Source: Candidatus Altimarinota bacterium
Lineage (GTDB): Bacteria > Patescibacteriota > Gracilibacteria > UBA4473
Direction of reading: 5' to 3'
Length of the DNA stretch: 64,000 bases
Assembly: GCA_021736215.1 (NCBI GenBank)
Contig: JAIPGI010000005.1
Span: 16,833 to 80,832 of the forward strand
Shown here: positions 9,213-17,023 of the stretch, piece by piece
How the letters are laid out: the number at the start of each line of letters is the position of its first letter
Numbering within the stretch: the first letter of the stretch is position 1
Program-made: the position numbers and the translations under genes
The notes under the pieces: generated by a model
What the model saw: only the letters and a program-made list of their open reading frames with translations
Database searches by the model: none
Told to the model about the DNA's origin: nothing

Positions 9213-9289
9213 TGGTGAGCGATAGAGGATTCGAACCTCCGACCTCCTGCGAGTCAAGCAGGCGCTCTAGCCAGCTGAGCTAACCGCTC
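9213..9289 (-). tRNA. tRNA-Val(GAC)
   Basis: 77 bases including encoded CCA. Acceptor GAGCGGT pairs with ATCGCTC. D arm GCTC...GAGC, anticodon arm CCTGC-TTGACTC-GCAGG with anticodon GAC, T arm GGAGG-TTCGAAT-CCTCT. All arms close normally. Confidence 0.95.
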
Positions 9290-9347
9290 TAAAAAAGCGG
9301 AGGAGTTTTACCGATTCCAGCTCCAATTGTCAAAAGAAATTCTAAAC

Positions 9348-9375
9348 TTGACTTTTCTCTCTAACTCTCTACATT
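9348..9375 (+). promoter_or_regulatory. Likely promoter of rpsT
   Basis: TTGACT (9348-9353), 16 bases, TACATT (9370-9375). About 40 bases before the rpsT ATG. Confidence 0.5.
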
Positions 9376-9416
9376 TCGCCCGTCAATTATTCATTGATAA
9401 TTGTTAATTGATTTTC

Positions 9417-9809
9417 ATGCCTATCATTAAATCAGCCATCAAAAGAGTTCGTCAAACGCACACTCGTACACGACGAAACACCATCGTAAAGAAGTCTTAT
9501 AAATTGTTGGTAAAGGATTTTCTTCTGCTTATTGACCAAAAAAAAGTGGAAGAAGCAGCAAAACTCTATCCACAAATCCAAAAAGCTATTGATTTGGCAG
9601 GGAAACAAAACATTCTTCACCCAAATGCCGCCGCTCGGAAGAAATCCCGTTTAGCAAAACTTATTGCCCAATCTGGCGTTTCTGGAGTAAAGGCTGCTGG
9701 AGAAAAAAAGGCTTCTCTGAAGAAAGAAATTACCCCAAAAGTAACAACTCCTAAAAAGGAAACTTCTGTTAAAAAACCTGCTGCTAAAAAGAAAACAGCA
9801 AAAAAATAA
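9417..9809 (+). CDS. rpsT: Ribosomal protein S20 with long basic tail
   Basis: 16S rRNA-binding small-subunit protein. The N-terminal 85 residues match S20 (PIIKSAIKRVRQ, then NAAARKKSRLAKLIA). At 130 residues it carries about 40 extra C-terminal residues of Lys/Ala/Pro/Thr repeats ending KKPAAKKKTAKK, histone-H1-like in composition. Start at the ATG at 9417 (MPIIKSA); no ribosome site is visible. Confidence 0.95.
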   Translation: MPIIKSAIKRVRQTHTRTRRNTIVKKSYKLLVKDFLLLIDQKKVEEAAKLYPQIQKAIDLAGKQNILHPNAAARKKSRLAKLIAQSGVSGVKAAGEKKASLKKEITPKVTTPKKETSVKKPAAKKKTAKK

Positions 9810-9819
9810 TTTCTTAATT

Positions 9820-9906
9820 GTCATTGCGAGCGACCAAATGAAGCGCGGCAATCTTCTTCGTGTTTTTTGAGATTGCTTCTTTCCCTCCCCAACGAGAAAA
9901 GGAAGC
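9820..9906. repeat. TCATTGCGAG...GCAATC intergenic repeat
   Basis: One of several copies of an element beginning TCATTGCGA and containing GGCAATCTTCTT; others start near 10416, 29819 and 55302. Lies between rpsT and lspA. Confidence 0.65.
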
Positions 9907-9917
9907 ATCGTCTTTTT

Positions 9918-10343
9918 TTATGACTTGGCCTTATTTAATTCATACCAAATAAAGAGTACTACCCCCGCAGTAATCCAAATATCAGCAAAATTAAAGATAG
10001 GTAAATCCCAAAATTTCAAAAAATCAGTCACCGAACCATAGAGGACCCTATCTATAAAATTTCCCGCAGCTCCCGAAAAAAGGAATAAAAATGCGACGGT
10101 TTCGATTTTAACAAGTTCTTTGGTAACCAAAACCCATCCCAATATCCCCAATAGTACTGCTGTCAAAATCAGAAGCAACAGTGGCGGGAACGGAAAAGAA
10201 AACGCAATACCTGAATTTTCTGTCATGTGGAGCGTCAGAAACGGCAAGACTTCCTTTGGTGGAGTAAAAAGAAATCGTGCGACAATTTTGGTCAGTTGAT
10301 CAATCCCCAAGAGGACAAGGAAAGCAAAGATTATTTTTTTCAT
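9918..10343 (-). CDS. lspA: Lipoprotein signal peptidase (signal peptidase II)
   Basis: Membrane aspartyl protease that cuts the signal peptide before the lipidated Cys. Its 141 residues give four hydrophobic helices. The family blocks are DQLTK, NSGIAFSF, GAAGNFIDR (first catalytic Asp) and FNFADIWITAG (second catalytic Asp). The frame runs upstream to 10514 through a repeat; the hydrophobic start MKKIIFAFLV puts the true ATG at 10343. Works with lgt at 33.4 kb. Confidence 0.95.
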   Translation of the reverse strand: MKKIIFAFLVLLGIDQLTKIVARFLFTPPKEVLPFLTLHMTENSGIAFSFPFPPLLLLILTAVLLGILGWVLVTKELVKIETVAFLFLFSGAAGNFIDRVLYGSVTDFLKFWDLPIFNFADIWITAGVVLFIWYELNKAKS

Positions 10344-10415
10344 ATTTGTGCCAGCACCCTTTAATATACCAACTTTGTCATGGCAAGCAAAGCAAAGGGA
10401 ATTACCACATTTCGT

Positions 10416-10482
10416 ATCATCATTGCGATTGTGTCTGTTGGGAACCATCAACGTGTGGCAATCCTTTTGAGATTGTTTCGCC
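10416..10482. repeat. TCATTGCGA-type repeat upstream of lspA
   Basis: Starts TCATTGCGATTG and contains GTGGCAATCC, matching the family at 9820, 29819 and 55302. Confidence 0.55.
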
Positions 10483-10536
10483 ATCCCATCGGCGGAACTC
10501 TTTGGTAATGACAACCCAGATACAGAATACTGGATA

Positions 10537-11697
10537 CTAGATACGAGATACTTTTTTCAAAATTTCTGCCTTCTGAAAGGTTTCTTTCCACTCTGCTCTC
10601 GGATCTGATTCATAAGTGATGCCTGCCCCCACAGGAAATTCCCATAGGGAACCCCCTTCCTTTTTTCTTCCTCCCCCCTTGGGGGAGGGCTGGGGAGAGG
10701 GCTGTGAGGAATTCAAAAAAAGAGTCCTAATGAGGATGTTAAAAATGGATTCGGTCGGTGAAAACTTCACACCAAATGTCCCCGTATAAAATCCTCTCTC
10801 AAAACTCTCGAGTTCTGAAATGTACTCCATAACTCGTTTTTTGGGAGCCCCAGAAATCGATCCCGCTGGAAGAAGTTTTCGATACATTTCCCATGTGAGA
10901 TCTGCTTGTGGACCAAGTGAAGCAAAAACTTCAGAATGCGCGTCCCAGAAATCTCCCCGATTGACCAAAACTCGTTCCTTCTCAACCCAAACACGTTGCG
11001 CAATTTGTCCCAAATCGTTCCGAAGGAGATCCGTAACCATAGCAAGTTCTGATATTTCCTTTTTGTTTTCCTTCAAATAAGAAAGCGTCCCCGTTCCCTT
11101 GATGGGAAACGTCGAAAGAGTCTGTCCTTTTTGGTGGAGAAAGATTTCCGGTGACATTGAACACATTTTTTGTTCATTAGTAAAAACCACTCCCCCGCAA
11201 TGATCTTTTTGGAGTTTTAGGAATCTATAAAAAAGTGATAAAAGGACCGTTTCATTTTCCATTTTTCCCGACAATTGATGCGCTAAATTCAAAACCCACA
11301 CATCTCCATTTTCCGCCGCATGGCGCACTCTTTTTGCTTTTGCGACAAATGATTCCTCTGTTTCATTTGAACACTGAGCCAAGTCAAAAGTTAATTCCCC
11401 AATAATATTGTTTAAAACTTGTGGAAATTCTTTATTCTCAAGTTCTGCACATTCGATACTAGAAAGAGTGTTTTCGAAATACCAAAAGTATTTCATGTCG
11501 CCTTTGAACGATGTCAAAGAAAAGAATGGAAACGGTCCCTGAGCAAAATCCACGTTGCGTTTCTTCCCCCATCCAAAAATCCATCGTTCCTGATTCCCTT
11601 GTTTTTCAGAAAAAAAGACTCCCTCATTCCCTTCTAAAAGTTTCGATGCAAATACAGAGAAGGCTTGAAGGGAAGTACTTACGATTGTTTCATCCAT
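10537..11697 (-). CDS. pabB: Aminodeoxychorismate/anthranilate synthase component I (chorismate-binding)
   Basis: Chorismate-using enzyme, probably making aminodeoxychorismate for folate. The chorismate-binding domain shows MSPEIFL, FPIKGT, HSEVFASLG, PAGSISGAPKKRVMEYI, RGFYTGTFG and VGAGITYESDP. The N-terminal domain is short; total length is 386. Between ILIRTLFLN and LWEFPVGAGIT an extra stretch reading about SSQPSPQPSPKGGG comes from a palindromic repeat inserted in frame (10641-10702). Its start overlaps the rnc stop by 19 bases. PabB is preferred over TrpE because no trp genes are nearby and folD is in the window; not certain. Confidence 0.82.
   Translation of the reverse strand: MDETIVSTSLQAFSVFASKLLEGNEGVFFSEKQGNQERWIFGWGKKRNVDFAQGPFPFFSLTSFKGDMKYFWYFENTLSSIECAELENKEFPQVLNNIIGELTFDLAQCSNETEESFVAKAKRVRHAAENGDVWVLNLAHQLSGKMENETVLLSLFYRFLKLQKDHCGGVVFTNEQKMCSMSPEIFLHQKGQTLSTFPIKGTGTLSYLKENKKEISELAMVTDLLRNDLGQIAQRVWVEKERVLVNRGDFWDAHSEVFASLGPQADLTWEMYRKLLPAGSISGAPKKRVMEYISELESFERGFYTGTFGVKFSPTESIFNILIRTLFLNSSQPSPQPSPKGGGRKKEGGSLWEFPVGAGITYESDPRAEWKETFQKAEILKKVSRI
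10641..10702. repeat. Palindromic repeat inserted in frame within pabB
   Basis: Contains CCTCCCCCCTTGGGGGAGG plus a GGGGAGAGGG block, similar to the intergenic copy at 56527. It adds about 20 codons to pabB without breaking the frame. Confidence 0.75.
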
Positions 11698-12383
11698 TTT
11701 TCTTTGTGAGCCAACGCATCAGCGGCCGCCGTGATTTGAGCTTCTTTTTTTGATCCTCCTTGTCCCTCTCCTGCTTTTAAATCTCCAATGTATGCGGCTA
11801 TAACAAATGTTTTTTCATGATCCAATCCACTTTCCAAAACGACTTCATAGTGGGGCGTGACACCAAGCTCTCCTTGCGTAATTTCTTGGAATTCTGATTT
11901 CGCGTCAATATGCTCTCTCTTGGCAATAATAGTATTTAAGTCACATAAAACAAATTCAGCAATAAAACTTCGAACTTTTTCAATCCCCTGATCCAAATAA
12001 ATAGCTCCGATAAAGGCCTCCACAAGATTTGCTAATAAATAGTCCTTATCAGCACCCCCTGAACGCTCTTCCCCCTTCGAAAGCATAAGATACTCCCCCA
12101 TGCATAGTTTCCGAGCAACCTGCGCCAAATGATCTCCTTTGACCAATGCCGAACGCAAATTCGTTAATTCTCCTTCAGGAGATTCAAACATGCGAAAAAG
12201 ATATTCCGTCGTTACTAATTCCAAAACAGCATCTCCCAAGAATTCCAAACGCTCATTGTGAGAGGGCAAACTCGAATTCTCATTGACGGCTGACCGATGA
12301 GTAAACGCTTCCGTCAGAAGTTTGGCATCCGAAATGGAAAACCCAACTCGCTTAAATAATGGTGCAAAATCCACACTATTCAT
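11679..12383 (-). CDS. rnc: Ribonuclease III
   Basis: Double-strand-specific endoribonuclease for rRNA processing. The catalytic signature NERLEFLGDAVLEL and the second acidic motif around LVEAFIGAIYLDQG lie in the N-terminal RNase III domain. A double-stranded-RNA-binding domain follows from about residue 160 (DAKSEFQEITQ to GGSKKEAQITAAADAL). 234 residues is typical. Lies between nusB and pabB in a minus-strand run. Confidence 0.96.
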   Translation of the reverse strand: MNSVDFAPLFKRVGFSISDAKLLTEAFTHRSAVNENSSLPSHNERLEFLGDAVLELVTTEYLFRMFESPEGELTNLRSALVKGDHLAQVARKLCMGEYLMLSKGEERSGGADKDYLLANLVEAFIGAIYLDQGIEKVRSFIAEFVLCDLNTIIAKREHIDAKSEFQEITQGELGVTPHYEVVLESGLDHEKTFVIAAYIGDLKAGEGQGGSKKEAQITAAADALAHKEKWMKQS

Positions 12384-12409
12384 TTTTCATTCCTTATTAA
12401 CTATTTCTA

Positions 12410-12844
12410 TTATTCCCCATCTTCGCGTTGTTTGCCAATACTTTTCCGAAAAGCATCAAGGACCCCATTAATAAAACTTGCTGATCGCTCTTCTCCAAAT
12501 TCCTTGGCAATTTCAATGTATTCGTTAATAACAACAATGGGGGGGGTATCAAAGTATTTTAATTCACAAACGCCTAAGATAAGGACAACTCGGTTAATGG
12601 GAGCTATTTTCTCAAATGGGAACTCTGGGGCAAATGCTTTTACAATCAAACGCACCTTCGCAATATTTTCCAAAGCGGTGTGAACCAATATTTCAGCAAA
12701 ATCATCTTTTTCCTTTTCATCCACTTCTACAACATGAGAAAAAACATCTTCGAGTTTCACTCGCTCCTCTCGAGATAAATACACAAAAAGCGTCTTGACC
12801 GCGATAATTCGGCTTTCATGACGCTCCTTTTTATTTTGAGACAT
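12410..12844 (-). CDS. nusB: Transcription antitermination factor NusB
   Basis: All-helical RNA-binding factor that joins NusE/S10 on boxA in rRNA leaders. At 144 residues it has the usual size. Signatures are RIIAVKTLFVY near the start, then INRVVLILGVCELKY and PIVVINEYIEIAKEFGEERSASFINGVLDA. Upstream of rnc with a 26-base gap. Confidence 0.94.
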   Translation of the reverse strand: MSQNKKERHESRIIAVKTLFVYLSREERVKLEDVFSHVVEVDEKEKDDFAEILVHTALENIAKVRLIVKAFAPEFPFEKIAPINRVVLILGVCELKYFDTPPIVVINEYIEIAKEFGEERSASFINGVLDAFRKSIGKQREDGE

Positions 12845-12885
12845 ACATTCTGGTTTTTAAAAAATCAAAACTACTGCGTATGTAT

Positions 12886-13125
12886 TTACGCTTCGATTTC
12901 TCGAATAGGGTCTGTTCCTTTTTGCTTTACATCAAAGACCTGTCGTCCTCGATATTTGCCGCTTGGGGAAGCAAAATGTCGTAATTTCGTCTCTCCTGTT
13001 TCAGAACATTTATCAAGAACCACAAGGTTTTTTAAATTCTCACGCTGATTTCGAACCCAAGCTGCGTGACGAGAGCGGGTAGAACTCACCGCTTGTTTTT
13101 TTGAAGGTACTGGTTTTTTTGCCAT
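12886..13125 (-). CDS. rpmF: Ribosomal protein L32, zinc-free form
   Basis: Large-subunit protein recognised by MAKKPVPSKKQAVSSTRSRHAAW at the start and KLRHFASPSGKYRGRQVF at the end. The usual Cys4 zinc knuckle is absent; only one Cys (in LDKCSETGE) remains and the later pair is Ser/Gly. It follows the membrane protein at 13138 and precedes nusB, in a ribosomal/processing cluster. Length is 79 residues against 56-60 in many bacteria. Confidence 0.85.
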   Translation of the reverse strand: MAKKPVPSKKQAVSSTRSRHAAWVRNQRENLKNLVVLDKCSETGETKLRHFASPSGKYRGRQVFDVKQKGTDPIREIEA

Positions 13126-13137
13126 ATGAAGTAAAAA

Positions 13138-14052
13138 TTAAGGTTTTATTTTTTTTGCTTTTGAGAGGTGAAGCATCAATGAATATAGAAACGTAACGAT
13201 AAGGGGCGTAAGGATAAAGAAAGAAAAAAGCCCGTCAAGCACCAGTATCCATGTCGGTTGGTATGTTTGTGGGTATCGACTAGTATAATCAGCCCAAATC
13301 TCAAAATTCATATTCCATCCATAATTCATCACAAAATCAGGAACAAGGAATAATCCCCTTGTTATGTTCAAAAGAGCAAAAAAGCCAACAAAAAACAAAA
13401 ATACTTTCCACCAATTTTTTTTGACCATATTGAGCCCTGCATCGAAGGCCTTGGCGGACGACGATACATCAAAATGAACGAGCGTTGGAGCAACGAGTAA
13501 AACATTTACAATCCTCCAAAGGAAGAGTCCCCCCGCCACAATGAATCCTGCAAGTATTGGAAATCCAGGAACAAAACGAGCAGCAATTCCTCCTATAGAT
13601 AACACCAAAATAATCGGCCACATAATATACCAAATGATTTTCAATCCCGTTAGAATATATCTTCCAAAATATTTCCAGCTGTGAACAAAATAAATGGAGA
13701 AAGGATTCTTTGATTTCTTCCCACTATGATTCTTTAAGGTCAACCAAATCGAAATCTTTCCAACAATCGAAAGAACGATAACTCCCAACAACCATACCAA
13801 AGCAAATCCTCCCAAAACCCAAATTTGAGGCATGATTTTTCCACCAAATTGTAAATTTGCAATGATTCCCTCGAGCGTGTCACGAAAAATCAAAAAAGCA
13901 ATTCCCACCAACAATCCTGAAATTACGACAATAGACAATAGCGTAATAATATTAACCAATCCAATACGCCACCAAAGTTTCGGAAAACCGATGAAGGCTT
14001 CTTTTACGAATGTTTTATAAGTACCGAATGGCAGGACCGATTTTTTTGTCAT
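13138..14052 (-). CDS. Polytopic membrane protein, function unknown
   Basis: 304 residues with about six hydrophobic helices (roughly 30-55, 88-110, 130-160, 165-190, 215-240 and 270-295). The N-terminal pattern (long first loop, paired helices with a central KKNWWKVFLFFVGFF) resembles glycerophosphodiester-phosphodiesterase-type membrane domains found in other bacteria, but no catalytic site is visible. Sits 10 bases before rpmE's stop and 12 after rpmF's start, so it is embedded in a ribosomal protein operon. Confidence 0.7.
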   Translation of the reverse strand: MTKKSVLPFGTYKTFVKEAFIGFPKLWWRIGLVNIITLLSIVVISGLLVGIAFLIFRDTLEGIIANLQFGGKIMPQIWVLGGFALVWLLGVIVLSIVGKISIWLTLKNHSGKKSKNPFSIYFVHSWKYFGRYILTGLKIIWYIMWPIILVLSIGGIAARFVPGFPILAGFIVAGGLFLWRIVNVLLVAPTLVHFDVSSSAKAFDAGLNMVKKNWWKVFLFFVGFFALLNITRGLFLVPDFVMNYGWNMNFEIWADYTSRYPQTYQPTWILVLDGLFSFFILTPLIVTFLYSLMLHLSKAKKIKP

Positions 14053-14061
14053 GGAAAAAAA

Positions 14062-14316
14062 TTAATCAGTTTTTTTAACGCGCTCCATTTGTCGTTTGAA
14101 TTTTTCAACACGACCAGAAGTGTCTACCAATTTTTGCTTTCCAGTAAAAAATGGATGGGAAGCCGAAGATATATCTAAACGTACCACAAAATGCTCAACA
14201 CCCTTTACTTTTTCGACTTCGTCAGAAGTAAGAGTAGAATACATAAGAAAATCCTTTCCAGCTCCCGCATCGCGGAAAATCACAGGATGAATCGTTGGAT
14301 GAATGTCTTTTTTCAT
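14062..14316 (-). CDS. rpmE: Ribosomal protein L31 (type B, no zinc ligands)
   Basis: Begins [16 protein letters not shown] and contains [27 protein letters not shown], which is the L31 type B pattern. The 84 residues contain no cysteine, so it is the zinc-independent form, like the L32 encoded nearby. Start at the ATG at 14316; the longer frame from 14340 lacks homology. First gene of the minus-strand cluster running down to pabB. Confidence 0.93.
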   Translation of the reverse strand: MKKDIHPTIHPVIFRDAGAGKDFLMYSTLTSDEVEKVKGVEHFVVRLDISSASHPFFTGKQKLVDTSGRVEKFKRQMERVKKTD

Positions 14317-14776
14317 AATAATTTCCGAAAAATCGGGCAAATTGTATGAGTTAAACGGTGAAAGTCAAACTTTTTTGACTTGTCATTCTGGCTTGTCCAG
14401 AATCCTAATCCCAAAGCAATATTGTATAGAGCGAAGCGATAACAAATAAAAAGGATAATTCACTCCTCTCTCCGAGAGGTCGTTCAAGAAGAAATTTTTA
14501 TACTCACAGGATCCTCGACACCCTACTACGCCATAGCTACGCAGCGGCGAAAGCGAGGATGACTTTTCTTCTTTTACATTTTTCCCCTTCTTCTCTCCTC
14601 TCTCTCATCTCTTTCTCTGTGGTACGGTAAAACCTTCCGGATGCCACCGGCTCAGCCGGTGGTCTCTTGCGTTTTGATGACTTTGATTTGCTTACAAATT
14701 CTCTCTCCACAAGGAAAAGCCGCGACCCCTCACGGCTCTCCCATCTTAACCCACAAATTCCCACTATGCATCAATG
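14317..14776. other. Intergenic stretch with palindromes, no gene seen
   Basis: About 460 bases between rpmE and the surface protein. Holds a palindrome CCACCGGCTCAGCCGGTGG (14644-14662) and short C/T-rich blocks. A 75-codon minus-strand reading (14537-14764) is basic low-complexity sequence and is not convincing. Confidence 0.5.
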
Positions 14777-16063
14777 TTATTGTCGGCCTTTGGCTCCAAA
14801 AACCATAAGACCTAAGCCCATCGCGGCGAGTCCTACAAAAAGTCCAGGACCCGTACTGGGCAAAAGCGGAGCAGATGAATGATTTTCTTCTCCTTCCATA
14901 CTCGTTTTAGGATTATCATTTCCTTCACTCGGCGCCCCTGATTCAGAACTTGCTGAATATGTATTGATTGCAGAATTTGCTCCAAAAAAACTTCGAATCT
15001 GGAGCAAATAGTTCAAAAATCCATCTTTCGTGTTATCGACATCTTCTTCGATAGACACTTCTTCTCCATTGTTTACCATTTTGAGTAAGGCAGCATTTTG
15101 GCGTGCAATTTGGTCTTTTTTCTGACCTTCTAATCCCGTTGTATCCAAATATCTTCGAGCTTGATCTCCGGCTCCTGTATAGCGAATATATCCGGGACGA
15201 ACTGGCTTAGGTTCTTCTCCCTGCAGATCTGTTCCTCCCACCCCTTCATTACCAAAATCCCCCCCTCCATCTACATTAGAACTCGAGGCAACACATCGGT
15301 TTCCCGTATCATTGAGGATATATCCTTTATTGCATTCAATCTCACAACTGGGAGGACCACTAATAAAACCATTTTGAATTTTTGTGTCTGATGAACGAGA
15401 GCGAGGACACTTTGAAAAGAATTCCTGAACTAAAGTCACTTCATTCATTTCTTCTCGATCAGTAATACACATTCCATTCTTGACAACGCAGAAATCTCCT
15501 TCATCAATGATCCATTCGGTTTTACTCCCACTCGTCTTTTTAAAAGCATACCAAACTCGTTTTCCATCAGGAAGTGATACCACAAAAGAGAATTTTGCTG
15601 GGGTGGAAAAAGAAAATTCCTCATTACTCAATCCCATTTTAAAGGTTTTGACCGGATACACAGTACTAAACTCATGATTTCCTTCGACATCAAAGACGAT
15701 ATCTGATGTCATAGGATTTTGACTCACTAATGGCGCGGGAAGATAGCCCTCCCATGCTGTTTTTTCGTCATCTTCTCCCCATGTTCTTTCTGATTTGATA
15801 GTTGTTCCTCCGAAAACACTAATCCTCGGATATCCACCTCCTGTTTGGTAAGCAATAGTTAATGACCCCGCTCCCGAAAATTCCACAGAACTTACAAACT
15901 TATCGCTCCCCAAGTCTTCCGGCAAATCCACTCCATCAATAAGTACTTCATTGTAAAAAAACAAATCCTCATCTGTTTCTCCAAAAATCACATTTGCTGC
16001 AAAAGTGGTAGTAGAAAGAAGTACCAAGAGGAAAAGAAACGTACGCCAATCAAATCGTTTCAT
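14777..16063 (-). CDS. LPXTG-anchored surface protein
   Basis: Exported 428-residue protein with a signal peptide (about 1-23, FLFLLVLLSTTTFA) and a C-terminal sorting signal: LPSTG at 401-405, hydrophobic segment, then the basic tail AKGRQ. A sortase would link it to peptidoglycan. The middle has a Cys-rich EGF-like stretch (CPRSRSS... CEIECNKGYILNDTGNRCV) followed by a Gly/Asp linker and an acidic helical region. The N-terminal half looks beta-rich. No sortase gene is in the window. Binding partner unknown. Confidence 0.78.
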   Translation of the reverse strand: MKRFDWRTFLFLLVLLSTTTFAANVIFGETDEDLFFYNEVLIDGVDLPEDLGSDKFVSSVEFSGAGSLTIAYQTGGGYPRISVFGGTTIKSERTWGEDDEKTAWEGYLPAPLVSQNPMTSDIVFDVEGNHEFSTVYPVKTFKMGLSNEEFSFSTPAKFSFVVSLPDGKRVWYAFKKTSGSKTEWIIDEGDFCVVKNGMCITDREEMNEVTLVQEFFSKCPRSRSSDTKIQNGFISGPPSCEIECNKGYILNDTGNRCVASSSNVDGGGDFGNEGVGGTDLQGEEPKPVRPGYIRYTGAGDQARRYLDTTGLEGQKKDQIARQNAALLKMVNNGEEVSIEEDVDNTKDGFLNYLLQIRSFFGANSAINTYSASSESGAPSEGNDNPKTSMEGEENHSSAPLLPSTGPGLFVGLAAMGLGLMVFGAKGRQ

Positions 16064-16227
16064 TTTTTTATACGAGAGTAAAAAATTTATTCACCCCATA
16101 TTAAAGTAAATTACTTGAACATGTGCAATTTTTTTACTCAATTTCTTGTGGCGCAATTAAGTGTTTTGTTTTCTTTTGATATTTCAAATATTTGCTCATT
16201 CTTAACTCCTTCGTTTACAATGATGGC

Positions 16228-16851
16228 ATGAAAGTTCTCTTGTGGTTTTGTGGACTCATATGCTTTCCTTGTATCACTCTCGCCGCGACAGAAAATCCCG
16301 TTCTTTCTTGTCCGACGGAGCGAATTCCCGATTTCAAGATGAATGCTGATTGCCAAGCAAACCAAACTGAAAACGAAAAGACTCAAGTCTCTCGCATCCA
16401 AGAGATTGTCGTTCCACAAGAATTACAAAAAGAATTAGACATTTATCAGCAGACACTCGATACGATTTACCAAGACAACACATCAAATCCGAATTCAATC
16501 GCAGAAATTGGCATTTTGGAATTGCGAAAACACAACGAATGCCTCCGTGAAATTTGCTATGAAGCTTTTCTCAAGTGCACAAAAGATCTTTCTTCCGAAA
16601 AAGTGTTTTCTCAAGGATATGGTTGGTGTGATGCAAAATTAGCAGAAATGGATCTAATAGACCAAACGAAACTTTATTACGTCATCACACAAAATCAATC
16701 CAGAAAAGAAGTATCCCTGCAAAAACAAAAATGGGGAGCCCTTGAAACTCGCTCAAGGCAATATTTTCACCACTGGATTTCAAAATTCGTAAATGATTTC
16801 AGAACTTTTGTAGAAAAAGTATTTAATTTTATTACTACTCCAGTAAGTTAG
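16228..16851 (+). CDS. Small secreted protein, function unknown
   Basis: 207 residues with a signal peptide (about 1-19, LLWFCGLICFPCITLA), then a mostly helical region with paired cysteines (CPTER, NECLREICYEAFLKC, GYGWC) that could form disulfides. Divergent from the LPXTG gene, 164 bases away. Start chosen at the ATG at 16228 because it opens the signal peptide; the frame begins at 16192. I do not recognise a family. Confidence 0.65.
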   Translation: MKVLLWFCGLICFPCITLAATENPVLSCPTERIPDFKMNADCQANQTENEKTQVSRIQEIVVPQELQKELDIYQQTLDTIYQDNTSNPNSIAEIGILELRKHNECLREICYEAFLKCTKDLSSEKVFSQGYGWCDAKLAEMDLIDQTKLYYVITQNQSRKEVSLQKQKWGALETRSRQYFHHWISKFVNDFRTFVEKVFNFITTPVS

Positions 16852-16958
16852 GGAGAATTAAGAATTAAGAATTAAGAATTAGTGAAGACTTGTTTTTATG
16901 ATTTTGGAAATACAAAAGATTACTCAATACTTAATCCAAAAAATCGAATCTTTTTTTG

Positions 16959-16987
16959 TTGACACTTGATAGAAAAAAACTTAGATT
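16959..16987 (+). promoter_or_regulatory. Promoter of purA
   Basis: TTGACA (16959-16964), 17 bases, TAGATT (16982-16987), about 36 bases before the purA ATG. Confidence 0.6.
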
Positions 16988-17023
16988 CCCCCCCGCTGTC
17001 AATCACAAACCCCACACGAAAAA

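Noticed and set aside
14537..14764. 75-codon minus-strand ORF
   Set aside because: Low-complexity Arg/Glu/Lys sequence without homology pattern, overlapping palindromes.
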